A stretch of 34,012 bases of DNA from CAYRLW01 sp964425215. Its GTDB lineage: Bacteria > Spirochaetota > Spirochaetia > Treponematales > Breznakiellaceae. A program made the translations under genes and the position numbers. Below, piece after piece: positions 16,062-23,552 of this stretch. The stretch's first letter is position 1, and the number at the start of each line of letters is the position of its first letter. The DNA lies in contig CAYRLW010000044.1 in assembly GCA_964425215.1 (NCBI GenBank), positions 1-34,012 of the forward strand, read 5' to 3'. The notes beneath the pieces were generated by a model that saw only the letters and a list, made by a program, of their open reading frames with translations, searched no databases and had not been told where the DNA came from.

Positions 16062-17228
16062 ATGTCAGGCCAAGAACGAAAAACGGTCCTCGATTTACCT
16101 TTAAAATTGGTCCTAACCGAAGAGGGAAGCACTGTTTTTATCCGTCAAAACAAAAAACTAACCAAGTTTAAATTGGCCGATAATGTGGAAGAATACGGTC
16201 TAGTCTTAGAAAAATTCGTCCCCCCCTCGCTTCAGCGGATGCTGTTAATCGACTATATCTCTAAAATTGAAATTTCTAGGGTCGAATTCGTTTCCTGCCG
16301 TCAAGAGATCATGGATCTTTCTAAATTGATTGTGTACGGTCTGCTGTACCGACAGTTCAACGCGGATGTTTTTAGCCTTGTGCTCGCTTCCGAAATGATC
16401 AAACGGTGGAACCGAGCTAACCCCCAATCGATCATCGATGAAAAGACTCGCTTTAACGAAGGGTTTCTTCAAAATTTTTTAAAAGAGCGGGATCGGACCG
16501 TTTCGGAGGTTCGGGAAGAACTGTTAGCCCCCCTGCGTGTCGTGATTACCCAAAATTCCAACCTTCTGCCGGATGAAAAAAATGTTCAGCTTTTCTTGAG
16601 CGAAAAATTCTTATTCAACCTTCGACCGGTGGTTTGGTTTATCCTGGTAAAATTTCGGAGCCTGGAAGGGTACGACATACTCTTAAAGGATATCCGATCC
16701 TGGCTTTCCAAGTACATGGAAAAATCGCGGATCGCCGAATACGTAGCCCTGATGATTATAGAACTGGCGGTAAACGCGGAAAATACGAATTTAAAACGGG
16801 AAGCGGCCCTCCTGTACCGGGGGCCCATGGACGCTAATTCGGTGCTCTTCGAGCCAAAAATCCGGCAGAGGGTTATAGAGGAATTGCAAAAGAAGGGCGA
16901 AGCGGTCTATATATCGTGGAAAATTGGGGGTACCAGCTCGTCCATCGGAACCCAGGGTCGTCTGCAGATTACCCTGTACAACAGGGACGTGGAGTTCCGG
17001 GAGATTAAGGACAATATCGATTCTAAAAAACAAGCGGACCTTAAAAAGAAAAGTCTGTTTGATTTTTACAAGGAACTACCCCAGGGCGGCGGCGACATGG
17101 ACCTGGGGCTCTATTATTTATCCTACTTGAACGAGGCCTGCGAAAAGGTGGGGATTAAGTTCGAATCCCTGGTAAGTCAGATAAAAGAGTCGGATACCAC
17201 CGTTATCTCTCTTTCGTTTAACCTTTAA
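16062..17228 (+). CDS. uncharacterised cytoplasmic protein, possibly GHKL-ATPase related
   Basis: The protein has 388 residues with no signal peptide or membrane helix. The N-terminal two thirds are mainly helical, with no family I recognise. From about residue 225 two blocks recall histidine-kinase-type ATPases: EYVALMIIELAVNAENTN, similar to an N-box (E-L-x-x-N-A), and near 341-365 GGGDMDLGLYYLSYLNEACEK, similar to a G-box with a following helix, then TTVISLSF as a final strand. Such a domain would bind ATP and might act as an anti-sigma-factor-like or signalling kinase, but the usual D-x-G-x-G box between them is not obvious. It is a single-gene unit between two convergent or divergent neighbours. 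The ATG has only a weak purine-rich site (AAGAG). Confidence 0.6.
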   Translation: MSGQERKTVLDLPLKLVLTEEGSTVFIRQNKKLTKFKLADNVEEYGLVLEKFVPPSLQRMLLIDYISKIEISRVEFVSCRQEIMDLSKLIVYGLLYRQFNADVFSLVLASEMIKRWNRANPQSIIDEKTRFNEGFLQNFLKERDRTVSEVREELLAPLRVVITQNSNLLPDEKNVQLFLSEKFLFNLRPVVWFILVKFRSLEGYDILLKDIRSWLSKYMEKSRIAEYVALMIIELAVNAENTNLKREAALLYRGPMDANSVLFEPKIRQRVIEELQKKGEAVYISWKIGGTSSSIGTQGRLQITLYNRDVEFREIKDNIDSKKQADLKKKSLFDFYKELPQGGGDMDLGLYYLSYLNEACEKVGIKFESLVSQIKESDTTVISLSFNL

Positions 17229-17246
17229 AACCCCACCGACAGGCTC

Positions 17247-17576
17247 CTAACGCTTTCTCCGTTCAGGAATCGCTTCGGCCTTTTTCCCCGAGGTGGCGAA
17301 TTCCTTGGACCAATAGAGGGAACAGTAACAATGACCGTATTCGGCAATATCCGCCGCGGCGTACGCGCAGGGGCAGATGACATCCTGGTCCGCTTCCCGG
17401 CTTCCATCGCTATCCCGGCAGGGACACATGTAATAACCGTACCGGTTATAATTGGTGGTTAATCCGTCGGTTAAATCCTCGTAGAGGCTAGCATCCTGGG
17501 TGAGCACCCATCCTTGTTTTTTCGCTACCATTTCGGTAAAGGTTTTGGTCTGTGCTTTGGTTTTTTTTTCGTTCAT
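17247..17576 (-). CDS. ferredoxin-thioredoxin reductase catalytic subunit family protein
   Basis: The protein has 109 residues and six cysteines in the family pattern: CPC at 51-53, CPC at 68-70 and CYC at 83-85. In the plant and cyanobacterial enzyme four such cysteines hold a [4Fe-4S] cluster next to a redox-active disulphide that passes ferredoxin electrons to thioredoxin. Here the last motif is CYC rather than CHC, and the spacings (14 and 12) differ from the cyanobacterial 16 and 8. No variable subunit gene is present, as is usual for bacterial relatives. It is the last gene of a unit with a glutaredoxin-like protein, its likely partner, and a photolyase. AAGGAGAGGG precedes the ATG. The substrate is inferred from the neighbourhood. 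Confidence 0.9.
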   Translation of the reverse strand: MNEKKTKAQTKTFTEMVAKKQGWVLTQDASLYEDLTDGLTTNYNRYGYYMCPCRDSDGSREADQDVICPCAYAAADIAEYGHCYCSLYWSKEFATSGKKAEAIPERRKR

Positions 17577-17601
17577 TTTCCCTCTCCTTAAACGGGGTTT
17601 C

Positions 17602-17904
17602 CTAATGTTCCAACAGTGTTTTACGCCAATCGGGCTCTAAAAAACCTATCAGGGTTGTCTTTCCGTCAATGACCACGTAGGGAAAGGATATATGTTCGTT
17701 GAATTTGGCCCGTAGAGCTTCTTTTACCCGGTTTTTTACTTCCAGGGGAATAAGATCCACATAAATGTAGCGAAACGCGATCCGGTTTTCCCGTAAAAAA
17801 GCCAAGCCCCGCTTGCAAAAACCGCAGGTGGACAGGGCGTAGACCTCGATGTCGTGGGTTCGAAGTTCCCCTTCTACTTCGGTGTATTCAAGATAGTCGA
17901 ACAT
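17602..17904 (-). CDS. glutaredoxin-like redox protein
   Basis: This 100-residue thioredoxin-fold protein has the active site STCGFCKR at about residues 29-36, and later the conserved SFPYVVIDGKTTLIGF containing the cis-proline and a strand typical of glutaredoxin/NrdH proteins. Such proteins pass electrons to target disulphides. The adjacent ferredoxin-thioredoxin reductase catalytic subunit, 25 nt downstream, suggests this protein is reduced by ferredoxin rather than by glutathione. It starts with GGAGG at a good distance, and its first 31 bases overlap the end of the photolyase gene. The N-terminal extension of about 20 residues (MFDYLEYTEVEGELRTHD) is unusual for a simple glutaredoxin. 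Confidence 0.88.
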   Translation of the reverse strand: MFDYLEYTEVEGELRTHDIEVYALSTCGFCKRGLAFLRENRIAFRYIYVDLIPLEVKNRVKEALRAKFNEHISFPYVVIDGKTTLIGFLEPDWRKTLLEH

Positions 17905-19301
17905 CGTTCCTCCTTTAAGGTTTGTATCGTTTGAACGTACCGGTCCGCGTCGAATTTACGACGGAGCCCCTGGGCGTTCATATAACGGATGGTACCATAA
18001 ATGGGTCGGCCGGTCCACGGTCGATCGTGTTTGCCAAAACACCAGGCTATTCCCGCGTACCCATTGGGGTCCCGGCCGTCTAAGGAATAGGAATCGTTAA
18101 GCCGAAGGGCGATCTGGTACGCCCCTTCGGGCGAGGCTGTCCACGCTAAAAGCCGTTTACCCCAGTACATGCGCATATACCCGTGCATATAGCCGGTCAG
18201 GACCATTTGATCCTGCGCGGCGTTCCAATAGGGGTCCGAGGTTCGAGCGAACTCCAAATCCTCTTCGGAATAAACGGTTTCCCGGCTATCAAAGGCCGCC
18301 TGGGACAGGGTTTTTTGCGCCCAATCGGGGACAATGGAAAACCGATCGTAATCAGGCCGATACAGGGCCATGTTGATAGCCAATTCCCGGCGGACCAGGA
18401 GTTCTTCAATAAACGCCTTCGCTCCGGGATGGGTACAGGCTTGGAGGTTTGGACTTTCGACCACGGCCAGGACACGGCGGATGATTTCCGTGGGGCCTAA
18501 AAATCCAAAGTGCAAGGCACCGCTTATCCGTGCGGTCCCGTCTTCGTTGGGATCATTTTTTAATTGATCGTAATACTCCAGCCCTTGGTCAAAAAAACGT
18601 TCAAGCCGTTGTAGGCTGGCCTTCCTTCCCGGCTTTTCGGTAAACCGCTGTTCCGCCATACGGCGAACCGTGGCCCCCGGAATAGTATGAAATAGGCCCT
18701 GTATATCCGAATAAAATTCCGGCGGTAATTCCAGAGAAAGAGAATTTTTTGTCGGCATTTGTTCCGGGGGGGAATCGATAAAATATTCGGCCAAGTTTTG
18801 TATTTTTCTGCGAAGCGTGTAGGCGGACCATTCTTCCTTTGAAGAGGCAATGCGCGGAGGAACCACCACGGACCCTTCGACCCTTACGGCCCGGCAGGGA
18901 CAGTGCAGGGTAACCCAGGATATCCACCCCCGCTGGTGCCGTAAGTACCCCGTATCCAAAACGACCAGGGCGGAACGGGAAAACAATTTGGGGAGCAGTT
19001 CCTCCGGTGTTCCCCGGGCAAGGGCAAAGAGTATATTTTTTTGCCGAAGCTCCCCTCGAATTTCTTCCAGGGCGTTCAATAAAAACCTATACTGGCCCTT
19101 TGAGGCGAAGGGGTACTGGTCCATCAGACAAAAAAAGACTACCACCGGCAGGTGTAAAGTCTTTGCCCGTTCGATGGCCACCTCCAGGGCGTAGTTATCC
19201 TGGGTCCGGAGGGAAGCCTGCATCCAGTATAGAACAAAATCCCCGGGGACCTCGCTTTTCCCGTTCAATTCGGTGATCCGTTCTTCTTTTATACCGAACA
19301 T
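17874..19301 (-). CDS. class II CPD (deoxyribodipyrimidine) photolyase
   Basis: This flavoprotein splits cyclobutane pyrimidine dimers with light. The 475-residue protein shows the two-domain order of class II enzymes: an N-terminal alpha/beta domain from FVLYWMQASLRTQDNYAL, and a helical FAD domain with DPYWNAAQDQM, GYMHGYMRMYWGKRLL and the class II signature RDPNGYAGIAWCFGKHDRPW followed by RPIYGTIRYMN. I chose the ATG at 19301 because the promoter -10 box is 8 nt upstream; the frame also extends to a TTG at 19337. It is the first gene of a unit with glutaredoxin-like and ferredoxin-thioredoxin reductase-like genes. A light-dependent repair enzyme implies that the cell meets sunlight at least sometimes. 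Confidence 0.95.
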   Translation of the reverse strand: MFGIKEERITELNGKSEVPGDFVLYWMQASLRTQDNYALEVAIERAKTLHLPVVVFFCLMDQYPFASKGQYRFLLNALEEIRGELRQKNILFALARGTPEELLPKLFSRSALVVLDTGYLRHQRGWISWVTLHCPCRAVRVEGSVVVPPRIASSKEEWSAYTLRRKIQNLAEYFIDSPPEQMPTKNSLSLELPPEFYSDIQGLFHTIPGATVRRMAEQRFTEKPGRKASLQRLERFFDQGLEYYDQLKNDPNEDGTARISGALHFGFLGPTEIIRRVLAVVESPNLQACTHPGAKAFIEELLVRRELAINMALYRPDYDRFSIVPDWAQKTLSQAAFDSRETVYSEEDLEFARTSDPYWNAAQDQMVLTGYMHGYMRMYWGKRLLAWTASPEGAYQIALRLNDSYSLDGRDPNGYAGIAWCFGKHDRPWTGRPIYGTIRYMNAQGLRRKFDADRYVQTIQTLKEERCSTILNTPK

Positions 19302-19337
19302 ATTTGGAAAGTATACACCCTTGTCCAGCAGGGGCAA
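19302..19337 (-). promoter_or_regulatory. photolyase operon promoter, part of an overlapping divergent pair
   Basis: On the minus strand TTGCCC (19337-19332), a 16-bp spacer and TATACT (19315-19310) precede the ATG at 19301 by 8 nt. It overlaps the plus-strand promoter at 19321-19349, so the two polymerases would compete for the same 40 bp. Confidence 0.5.
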
Positions 19338-19358
19338 GGGTTATATAGTATTTTAGTA
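19321..19358 (+). promoter_or_regulatory. promoter of lipoprotein gene at 19359, leaderless type
   Basis: TTGTCC (19321-19326), a 17-bp spacer and TATAGT (19344-19349) are followed 9 nt later by ATG at 19359. No Shine-Dalgarno sequence is visible, and transcription would start within about 3 nt of the start codon. Confidence 0.55.
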
Positions 19359-20024
19359 ATGAAAAAAGGTACTATAAAACGAACTTTAGCGGGGATCATC
19401 CTTATCCTTGGAGGTATACTCCTGGTGCGTTGTTCCCAGTCCAGTCCCACGATTACCCAGGTAAGCCTGCGTCTGGTTTACCTCGAGGAAGACGCGGGGA
19501 TACGGGAAAGTTTTTCCCTCTTTGTCGCCCCACAGGACACCGATGGAAGTGCCGACTTAGGGGAGTTATACCTGATCAACGACGATGCCCAACTGGTTTG
19601 GAAAGTAACGGATACCCAGTGGATTAGCTCTGAAAATTCTGGTCAAACGTGGATCGGCGGTCATAAACTTTTGGGGCCGGCCGATCAGAACCTTCCCCGG
19701 GGGAAATTTCGGGTGGTCCTGGTGGACAAGGGAGGAAAGAGAACGGAACGGCCGGTGGTTTTTGACGGGAAGGAAAACCCGGTCTACCCCTTTCCCCGGC
19801 TCCAATGGGATCGCCGGAGCTACGCTATTCGATCTTCCTACCCCAAAAATTCCCTGCTCTTTTACGATAAAACCGGAAAACGTATAAGCGCTGTATCCGT
19901 AACGAACCTTTCCGGGTCCCTCGATTCCCTCCGTTTTCCCCGGGAAGCCCAAAGTGTGGCCCTGTGGGCGGAGGATCCAAAACTTTCCATCGGCGCGCTG
20001 ACAAAACCCCTAGCTTTCCCATAA
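19359..20024 (+). CDS. probable lipoprotein of unknown function
   Basis: The protein has 221 residues. A basic start (MKKGTIKR) and a hydrophobic stretch end in LVRC at Cys25, a permissive lipobox of the kind accepted in spirochetes. The mature part begins with Ser/Gln-rich sequence, then a predicted beta-sandwich domain (VSLRLVYLEED, FSLFVAPQDTDGSADLGELYLINDDAQLVWKV, KFRVVLVDKGGKRTERPVVF). No family was recognised. It is a single-gene unit transcribed away from the photolyase operon from an overlapping promoter. About 75 bp after its stop lies the promoter of the trmB operon. Confidence 0.65.
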   Translation: MKKGTIKRTLAGIILILGGILLVRCSQSSPTITQVSLRLVYLEEDAGIRESFSLFVAPQDTDGSADLGELYLINDDAQLVWKVTDTQWISSENSGQTWIGGHKLLGPADQNLPRGKFRVVLVDKGGKRTERPVVFDGKENPVYPFPRLQWDRRSYAIRSSYPKNSLLFYDKTGKRISAVSVTNLSGSLDSLRFPREAQSVALWAEDPKLSIGALTKPLAFP

Positions 20025-20063
20025 CGGGCTGATGATCAGGCTGACTAGGGGGGCCGATTATCA

Positions 20064-20094
20064 AACCGACTAGCGAACCGATTAGCGAACCGAC
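20064..20094. repeat. 12-bp tandem repeat, about 2.5 units
   Basis: AACCGACTAGCG (20064-20075) is followed directly by AACCGATTAGCG (20076-20087) and a partial third unit, AACCGAC. Related CTGACTAGG and GCCGATTA lie just before. It lies between the lipoprotein gene and the trmB promoter. It is too short to interpret. Confidence 0.5.
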
Positions 20095-20103
20095 GGACCG
20101 CTT

Positions 20104-20141
20104 TTGACTAAGGACCGCCGGATCGATACAATAGGGTTAGT
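20104..20141 (+). promoter_or_regulatory. trmB-ligA-hrpB operon promoter, leaderless type
   Basis: TTGACT (20104-20109), an exact 17-bp spacer and TACAAT (20127-20132) form a near-consensus sigma-70 promoter. The ATG of trmB follows 9 nt after the -10 box, so the transcript would have at most about 3 nt of leader. Confidence 0.65.
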
Positions 20142-20843
20142 ATGGAAAACCGTGATAACACCGAAACTTGGACCATCAGAAGTTATGTTCTCCGCTCTGG
20201 ACGCATGAGCGACGCCCAACGGCGGTCCTATGAAAATTTAGGAAGCCGGTATTGTATTCCCTTTCAAAACGGAACGATTAACCCAGAACTCGTTTTTGGA
20301 AATACCAATCCCTTGGTAATAGAAATTGGGTTTGGTATGGGCGTGGCGACCGCCGCTTTGGCGGAGGCGAACCCCCAGATCAACTATCTGGGTCTGGAGG
20401 TTCATCGTCCGGGGGTGGGGCGGCTTTTGTGGGAAATTGAGCAGAGAAAGCTCCAAAACGTACGAATCGTGGAACACGACGCGGTGAAGGTTCTCCAATC
20501 GATGATAGAAGATCGATCCGTCCGGGGTTTCCATATTTTTTTCCCCGACCCCTGGCCAAAAAAAAGACACCACAAACGTCGGCTGATTCAACGGCCCTTT
20601 ACGGATACCCTAGCGCAAAAACTCGAAGAAACGGGGTATCTGTACATGGCCACCGACTGGGAAGAATACGGAAGGTGGGCCCTCGATGTGCTCTTTCAAA
20701 CCCCCCATTTAAAAAATCCCTACGGGGGGTTCGCCCCCCGTCAGAGCTGGCGGCCCTACACGAAATTTGAGCAAAAGGGTCTACGACAGGAACGTCAAAT
20801 TTGGGAACTCTACGTCGTTAAGGAAGAGGGGTATGGCAAATAA
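20142..20843 (+). CDS. trmB: tRNA (guanine-N7-)-methyltransferase
   Basis: TrmB uses S-adenosylmethionine to methylate N7 of G46 in the variable loop of tRNAs. The 233-residue protein has the SAM-binding motif IEIGFGMG at 60-67, a conserved acidic strand end at LGLEVHRPG (83-91), and the family signature FFPDPWPKKRHHKRR at 133-147 that binds tRNA and substrate. The C-terminal part contains YTKFEQKG, the T-x-F-E motif of the family. It is the first gene of a five-gene plus-strand unit, and its last 11 bases overlap the start of ligA. A near-consensus promoter lies directly before the ATG with no ribosome-binding site. Confidence 0.96.
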   Translation: MENRDNTETWTIRSYVLRSGRMSDAQRRSYENLGSRYCIPFQNGTINPELVFGNTNPLVIEIGFGMGVATAALAEANPQINYLGLEVHRPGVGRLLWEIEQRKLQNVRIVEHDAVKVLQSMIEDRSVRGFHIFFPDPWPKKRHHKRRLIQRPFTDTLAQKLEETGYLYMATDWEEYGRWALDVLFQTPHLKNPYGGFAPRQSWRPYTKFEQKGLRQERQIWELYVVKEEGYGK

Positions 20844-22854
20844 AAAAGATCGGATCGCTGAATTAGGAAATCTTATCCGGCGGTACCAAAAATCCTATTA
20901 CAACGGGGAAGCGGAAATTTCCGATCAGGAATTTGACGACCTGTGGGACGAACTTCGATCCCTGGACCCTAAAAATACCCTTTTTACCCAGGTGGGTTCC
21001 GATTCGATCGACGGATTTCCCAAGGTAGCCCACCTCATTCCCATGGGAAGCCAAGAAAAGGCCGCCAATCCGGAGGAATTCTTTGCCTGGGCCCTTAAAA
21101 CTTCCTGCAAAGCCTTTGTGGTCCAACATAAATTGGATGGGGCCAGTTTGGAACTGCAGTACCAGGAGGGCCGGCTTTTGCGGGCCGTTACCCGGGGAGA
21201 TGGATTTATCGGCGACGAGATCACCCCCAACGCCCGGAGAATGAAGGGGGTGCTGGAAACCCTTGACGTACCCTTCAGCGGCGGGGTTCGGGGAGAGGTA
21301 CTCATGCCCCGGGACGTATGGCAATCCAAGTACGGAGAAAAGGCCAACTGCCGAAACGCCGCCAACGGTATCATGCGGCGCAAGGACGGCCAGGGATGCG
21401 AGGACCTGGAACTGATCTGCTACGACGCCTCGGCCCAGGGACAGGATGAATATTTTCCCGACGAGGTAACCAAAATCGATTGGCTCCGGAATCGGGGCTT
21501 TTCGGTAACCCCAACGGAGGTTTTTACGGAAGCCTCGGCGGTGGTGGAGTACCGGCGAAAAATCATGGAAAACCGGTTTTCCCTCCCCTACGATATCGAC
21601 GGCCTGGTGATAAAGGACCTGAAAACCGACATGGAGGATCTGCGCAAAGCCCGGCCGGAGCGGCAAATAGCCTTTAAGTTCGAACTGGAAAGCGCAATAA
21701 CCACCCTTCGCTCGGTCGAATGGAGCGAATCGGGGGCAACCTACACCCCCATCGCCGTGGTGGACCCGGTCCGTCTAGCGGGAACCACGGTTCAGCGGGC
21801 CAACTTAAACAACCCCGATATGATCCGGTCCCTGGGTCTACACATCGGTTCCCGGGTAATAATCGTAAAGCGGGGGGAAATCATACCCAAAATCGAGGGG
21901 TTGGCGCCTAAAAAGACCGAAGAAGCTCCGGAAGGTTTGGAACCCATCCCGTTCCCATCCACCTGTTCGACCTGCGGCAGTTCCCTGGTGGACGGAGGAA
22001 CCCGGCTCTATTGTCCCAATCCAGCCTGTGCTAAACGGATACTCCACCGTTTGGATAAGTGGGTCACGGTTCTGGATATCCGGGAGCTGGGGGATAAACT
22101 GCTCCGACGTTTGTACGAGTCGGGTAGACTGGGGAGGGTGGCGGACCTGTATACCCTAAACGCCGAAGAACTGGAGGCGGTGGAACGAATGGGCCGCCTT
22201 TCGGCGGCGAAGGTCATCAAACATATCCGAACGCCCCGAACCCTGCCCTTGGCCACCTTTGTGGCCGGGTTTGACTTTGAAGGGGTAGGGGAAACCATTA
22301 TGGAAAAGGTGGTCTCCGCGGGCTTTGATACCCTGGAAAAACTGCGGTCCGCGACGGTGGAGAACCTGGCCAAGGTATTCGGTTTGGGGGACATCACCGC
22401 GGCTACGATAGTGGACGGTTTAAAGGAAACCCGTTCGGATATGGATGCGGTGCTTTCCTTGGGCGTTATACGGATCGCCGAGCCTCCGGCCCCGGAAACC
22501 CAGGGACTTCGGGGCTTTTCGTTCTGCTTTACCGGGGAGCTTCGAACGCTAAAGCGGTCGGAAGCGGAAAACCGGGTACGCGAACTGGGAGGGCAGGCAA
22601 AGGCGTCGGTGGTCAAGGACCTTTCTTTTTTAGTAACCAACGATCCCTATTCCGGATCCGCCAAAAACGTAAAAGCCCGGGAATTAGGCGTTACCATTAT
22701 CGATGAAGACGTTTTTTTAAAAATCCTGTCCAGGCCTGCGCTGGCCCAGGAACTAAGGCCCCCCGCGTCACCACTGCCTTCCGCGCCGATGGGTGCGGGA
22801 AAACTATCGTTCCCCTCCCAGGGTGAACTCTTTGACTCCGGGGAAACACCGTGA
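20833..22854 (+). CDS. ligA: NAD-dependent DNA ligase (divergent)
   Basis: The protein has 673 residues from the ATG at 20833 (AGGAAGAGGGG upstream), a normal length for LigA. It joins nicks in DNA using NAD. Domains: short Ia region (residues 1-70), adenylation domain with the nucleophile Lys100 in HKLDGAS, TRGDG, VRGEVLMP and DGLVIKD, OB domain (IAFKF..., RVIIVKRGEIIPK), four-cysteine zinc finger (CSTCGSSL...YCPNPAC) at about 395-420, helix-hairpin-helix repeats and a BRCT domain near the end (FSFCFTGEL). Several normally fixed stretches differ: the usual NPRNAAAGSLRQ block reads NCRNAANGIMRR, and the GRTGAITPVA block reads SESGATYTPIA. All catalytic motifs are present. It overlaps the next gene by 4 nt (GTGA). 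Confidence 0.93.
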   Translation: MANKKDRIAELGNLIRRYQKSYYNGEAEISDQEFDDLWDELRSLDPKNTLFTQVGSDSIDGFPKVAHLIPMGSQEKAANPEEFFAWALKTSCKAFVVQHKLDGASLELQYQEGRLLRAVTRGDGFIGDEITPNARRMKGVLETLDVPFSGGVRGEVLMPRDVWQSKYGEKANCRNAANGIMRRKDGQGCEDLELICYDASAQGQDEYFPDEVTKIDWLRNRGFSVTPTEVFTEASAVVEYRRKIMENRFSLPYDIDGLVIKDLKTDMEDLRKARPERQIAFKFELESAITTLRSVEWSESGATYTPIAVVDPVRLAGTTVQRANLNNPDMIRSLGLHIGSRVIIVKRGEIIPKIEGLAPKKTEEAPEGLEPIPFPSTCSTCGSSLVDGGTRLYCPNPACAKRILHRLDKWVTVLDIRELGDKLLRRLYESGRLGRVADLYTLNAEELEAVERMGRLSAAKVIKHIRTPRTLPLATFVAGFDFEGVGETIMEKVVSAGFDTLEKLRSATVENLAKVFGLGDITAATIVDGLKETRSDMDAVLSLGVIRIAEPPAPETQGLRGFSFCFTGELRTLKRSEAENRVRELGGQAKASVVKDLSFLVTNDPYSGSAKNVKARELGVTIIDEDVFLKILSRPALAQELRPPASPLPSAPMGAGKLSFPSQGELFDSGETP

Positions 22855-23537
22855 AGGGGGATAAAAAAACGGTTCCACCCCGTCGCCGTCTTGGAACTTT
22901 TGTACGCCGGCTGTGGTATGTTCTTATTATCCTCCTCGTGACCATCGGCGGATTTCTCGGTTTTTTCCTGGTCCAACAAAAAAAAATCATCCAGGATTTG
23001 GAGCGCCGGATTGAACAGGTAAAAACCACCACGATTCCCCTGCGGTTTATGGTTCTCTCCCGGAGCGACGAGGAAATTTCCGCCCGCTTTAAGTTCTACT
23101 CCGCCGATGGGAAGGAAATTGCCTCCTTCGAACGGGCGTGGAAGGGTTCCGAACTGGCCATCGATACCCTGGTGGTTCCCCTAAAGGGGCAATTCCTCGC
23201 CTTTCCCGTTCGTGTTTTTACCGACGCCATCGCGCCGAACAAGGGAACCCTTCTTTTCCCGTACTACGATCGGGACGGTATGCCCGCCATTTTTGATTCC
23301 CCCACCCTTGATAGGGAGCTTCGTTTGGGCCTGCGGGACCTTTTTGGGGCCCTAAAACGGATGGAGCAGTTCTACGGGACTTCGGAGACCCAAGGTTCCG
23401 GAGCATCCTTTTCGATTCTGGGAAGCGTTTTTGGAAACGCGGTCCATGATATACATCGGTTTTGGCGTTTTGATATCGGAACCGTGTACGATCTTGTGGT
23501 CCACCCGGACGGGGGAATCGAAATACTTCCCCAATAA
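22851..23537 (+). CDS. single-pass membrane protein, related to next gene product
   Basis: The protein has 228 residues from a GTG that overlaps the ligA stop (GTGA), so translation is coupled. A basic N-terminus leads to one membrane helix at about 18-42 (LWYVLIILLVTIGGFLGFFLV), then a short coiled coil (KKIIQDLERRIEQV) and an extracytoplasmic domain of about 165 residues. The domain has a strand-rich part (LRFMVLSRSDEEISARFKFYSADG) and ends in FGNAVHDIH...YDLVVHPDGGIEI. The ending is closely similar in pattern to YGSAIH...LEIRIEQTGGLTV in the next gene, so the two are probably diverged duplicates. No function was recognised. Confidence 0.7.
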   Translation: MKGDKKTVPPRRRLGTFVRRLWYVLIILLVTIGGFLGFFLVQQKKIIQDLERRIEQVKTTTIPLRFMVLSRSDEEISARFKFYSADGKEIASFERAWKGSELAIDTLVVPLKGQFLAFPVRVFTDAIAPNKGTLLFPYYDRDGMPAIFDSPTLDRELRLGLRDLFGALKRMEQFYGTSETQGSGASFSILGSVFGNAVHDIHRFWRFDIGTVYDLVVHPDGGIEILPQ

Positions 23538-23552
23538 AGGAGTTTATACACC

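Noticed and set aside
20767..20832. Longer N-terminus for ligA
   Set aside because: It lies in trmB in another frame; the ATG at 20833 has a strong ribosome-binding site and gives the normal LigA start.
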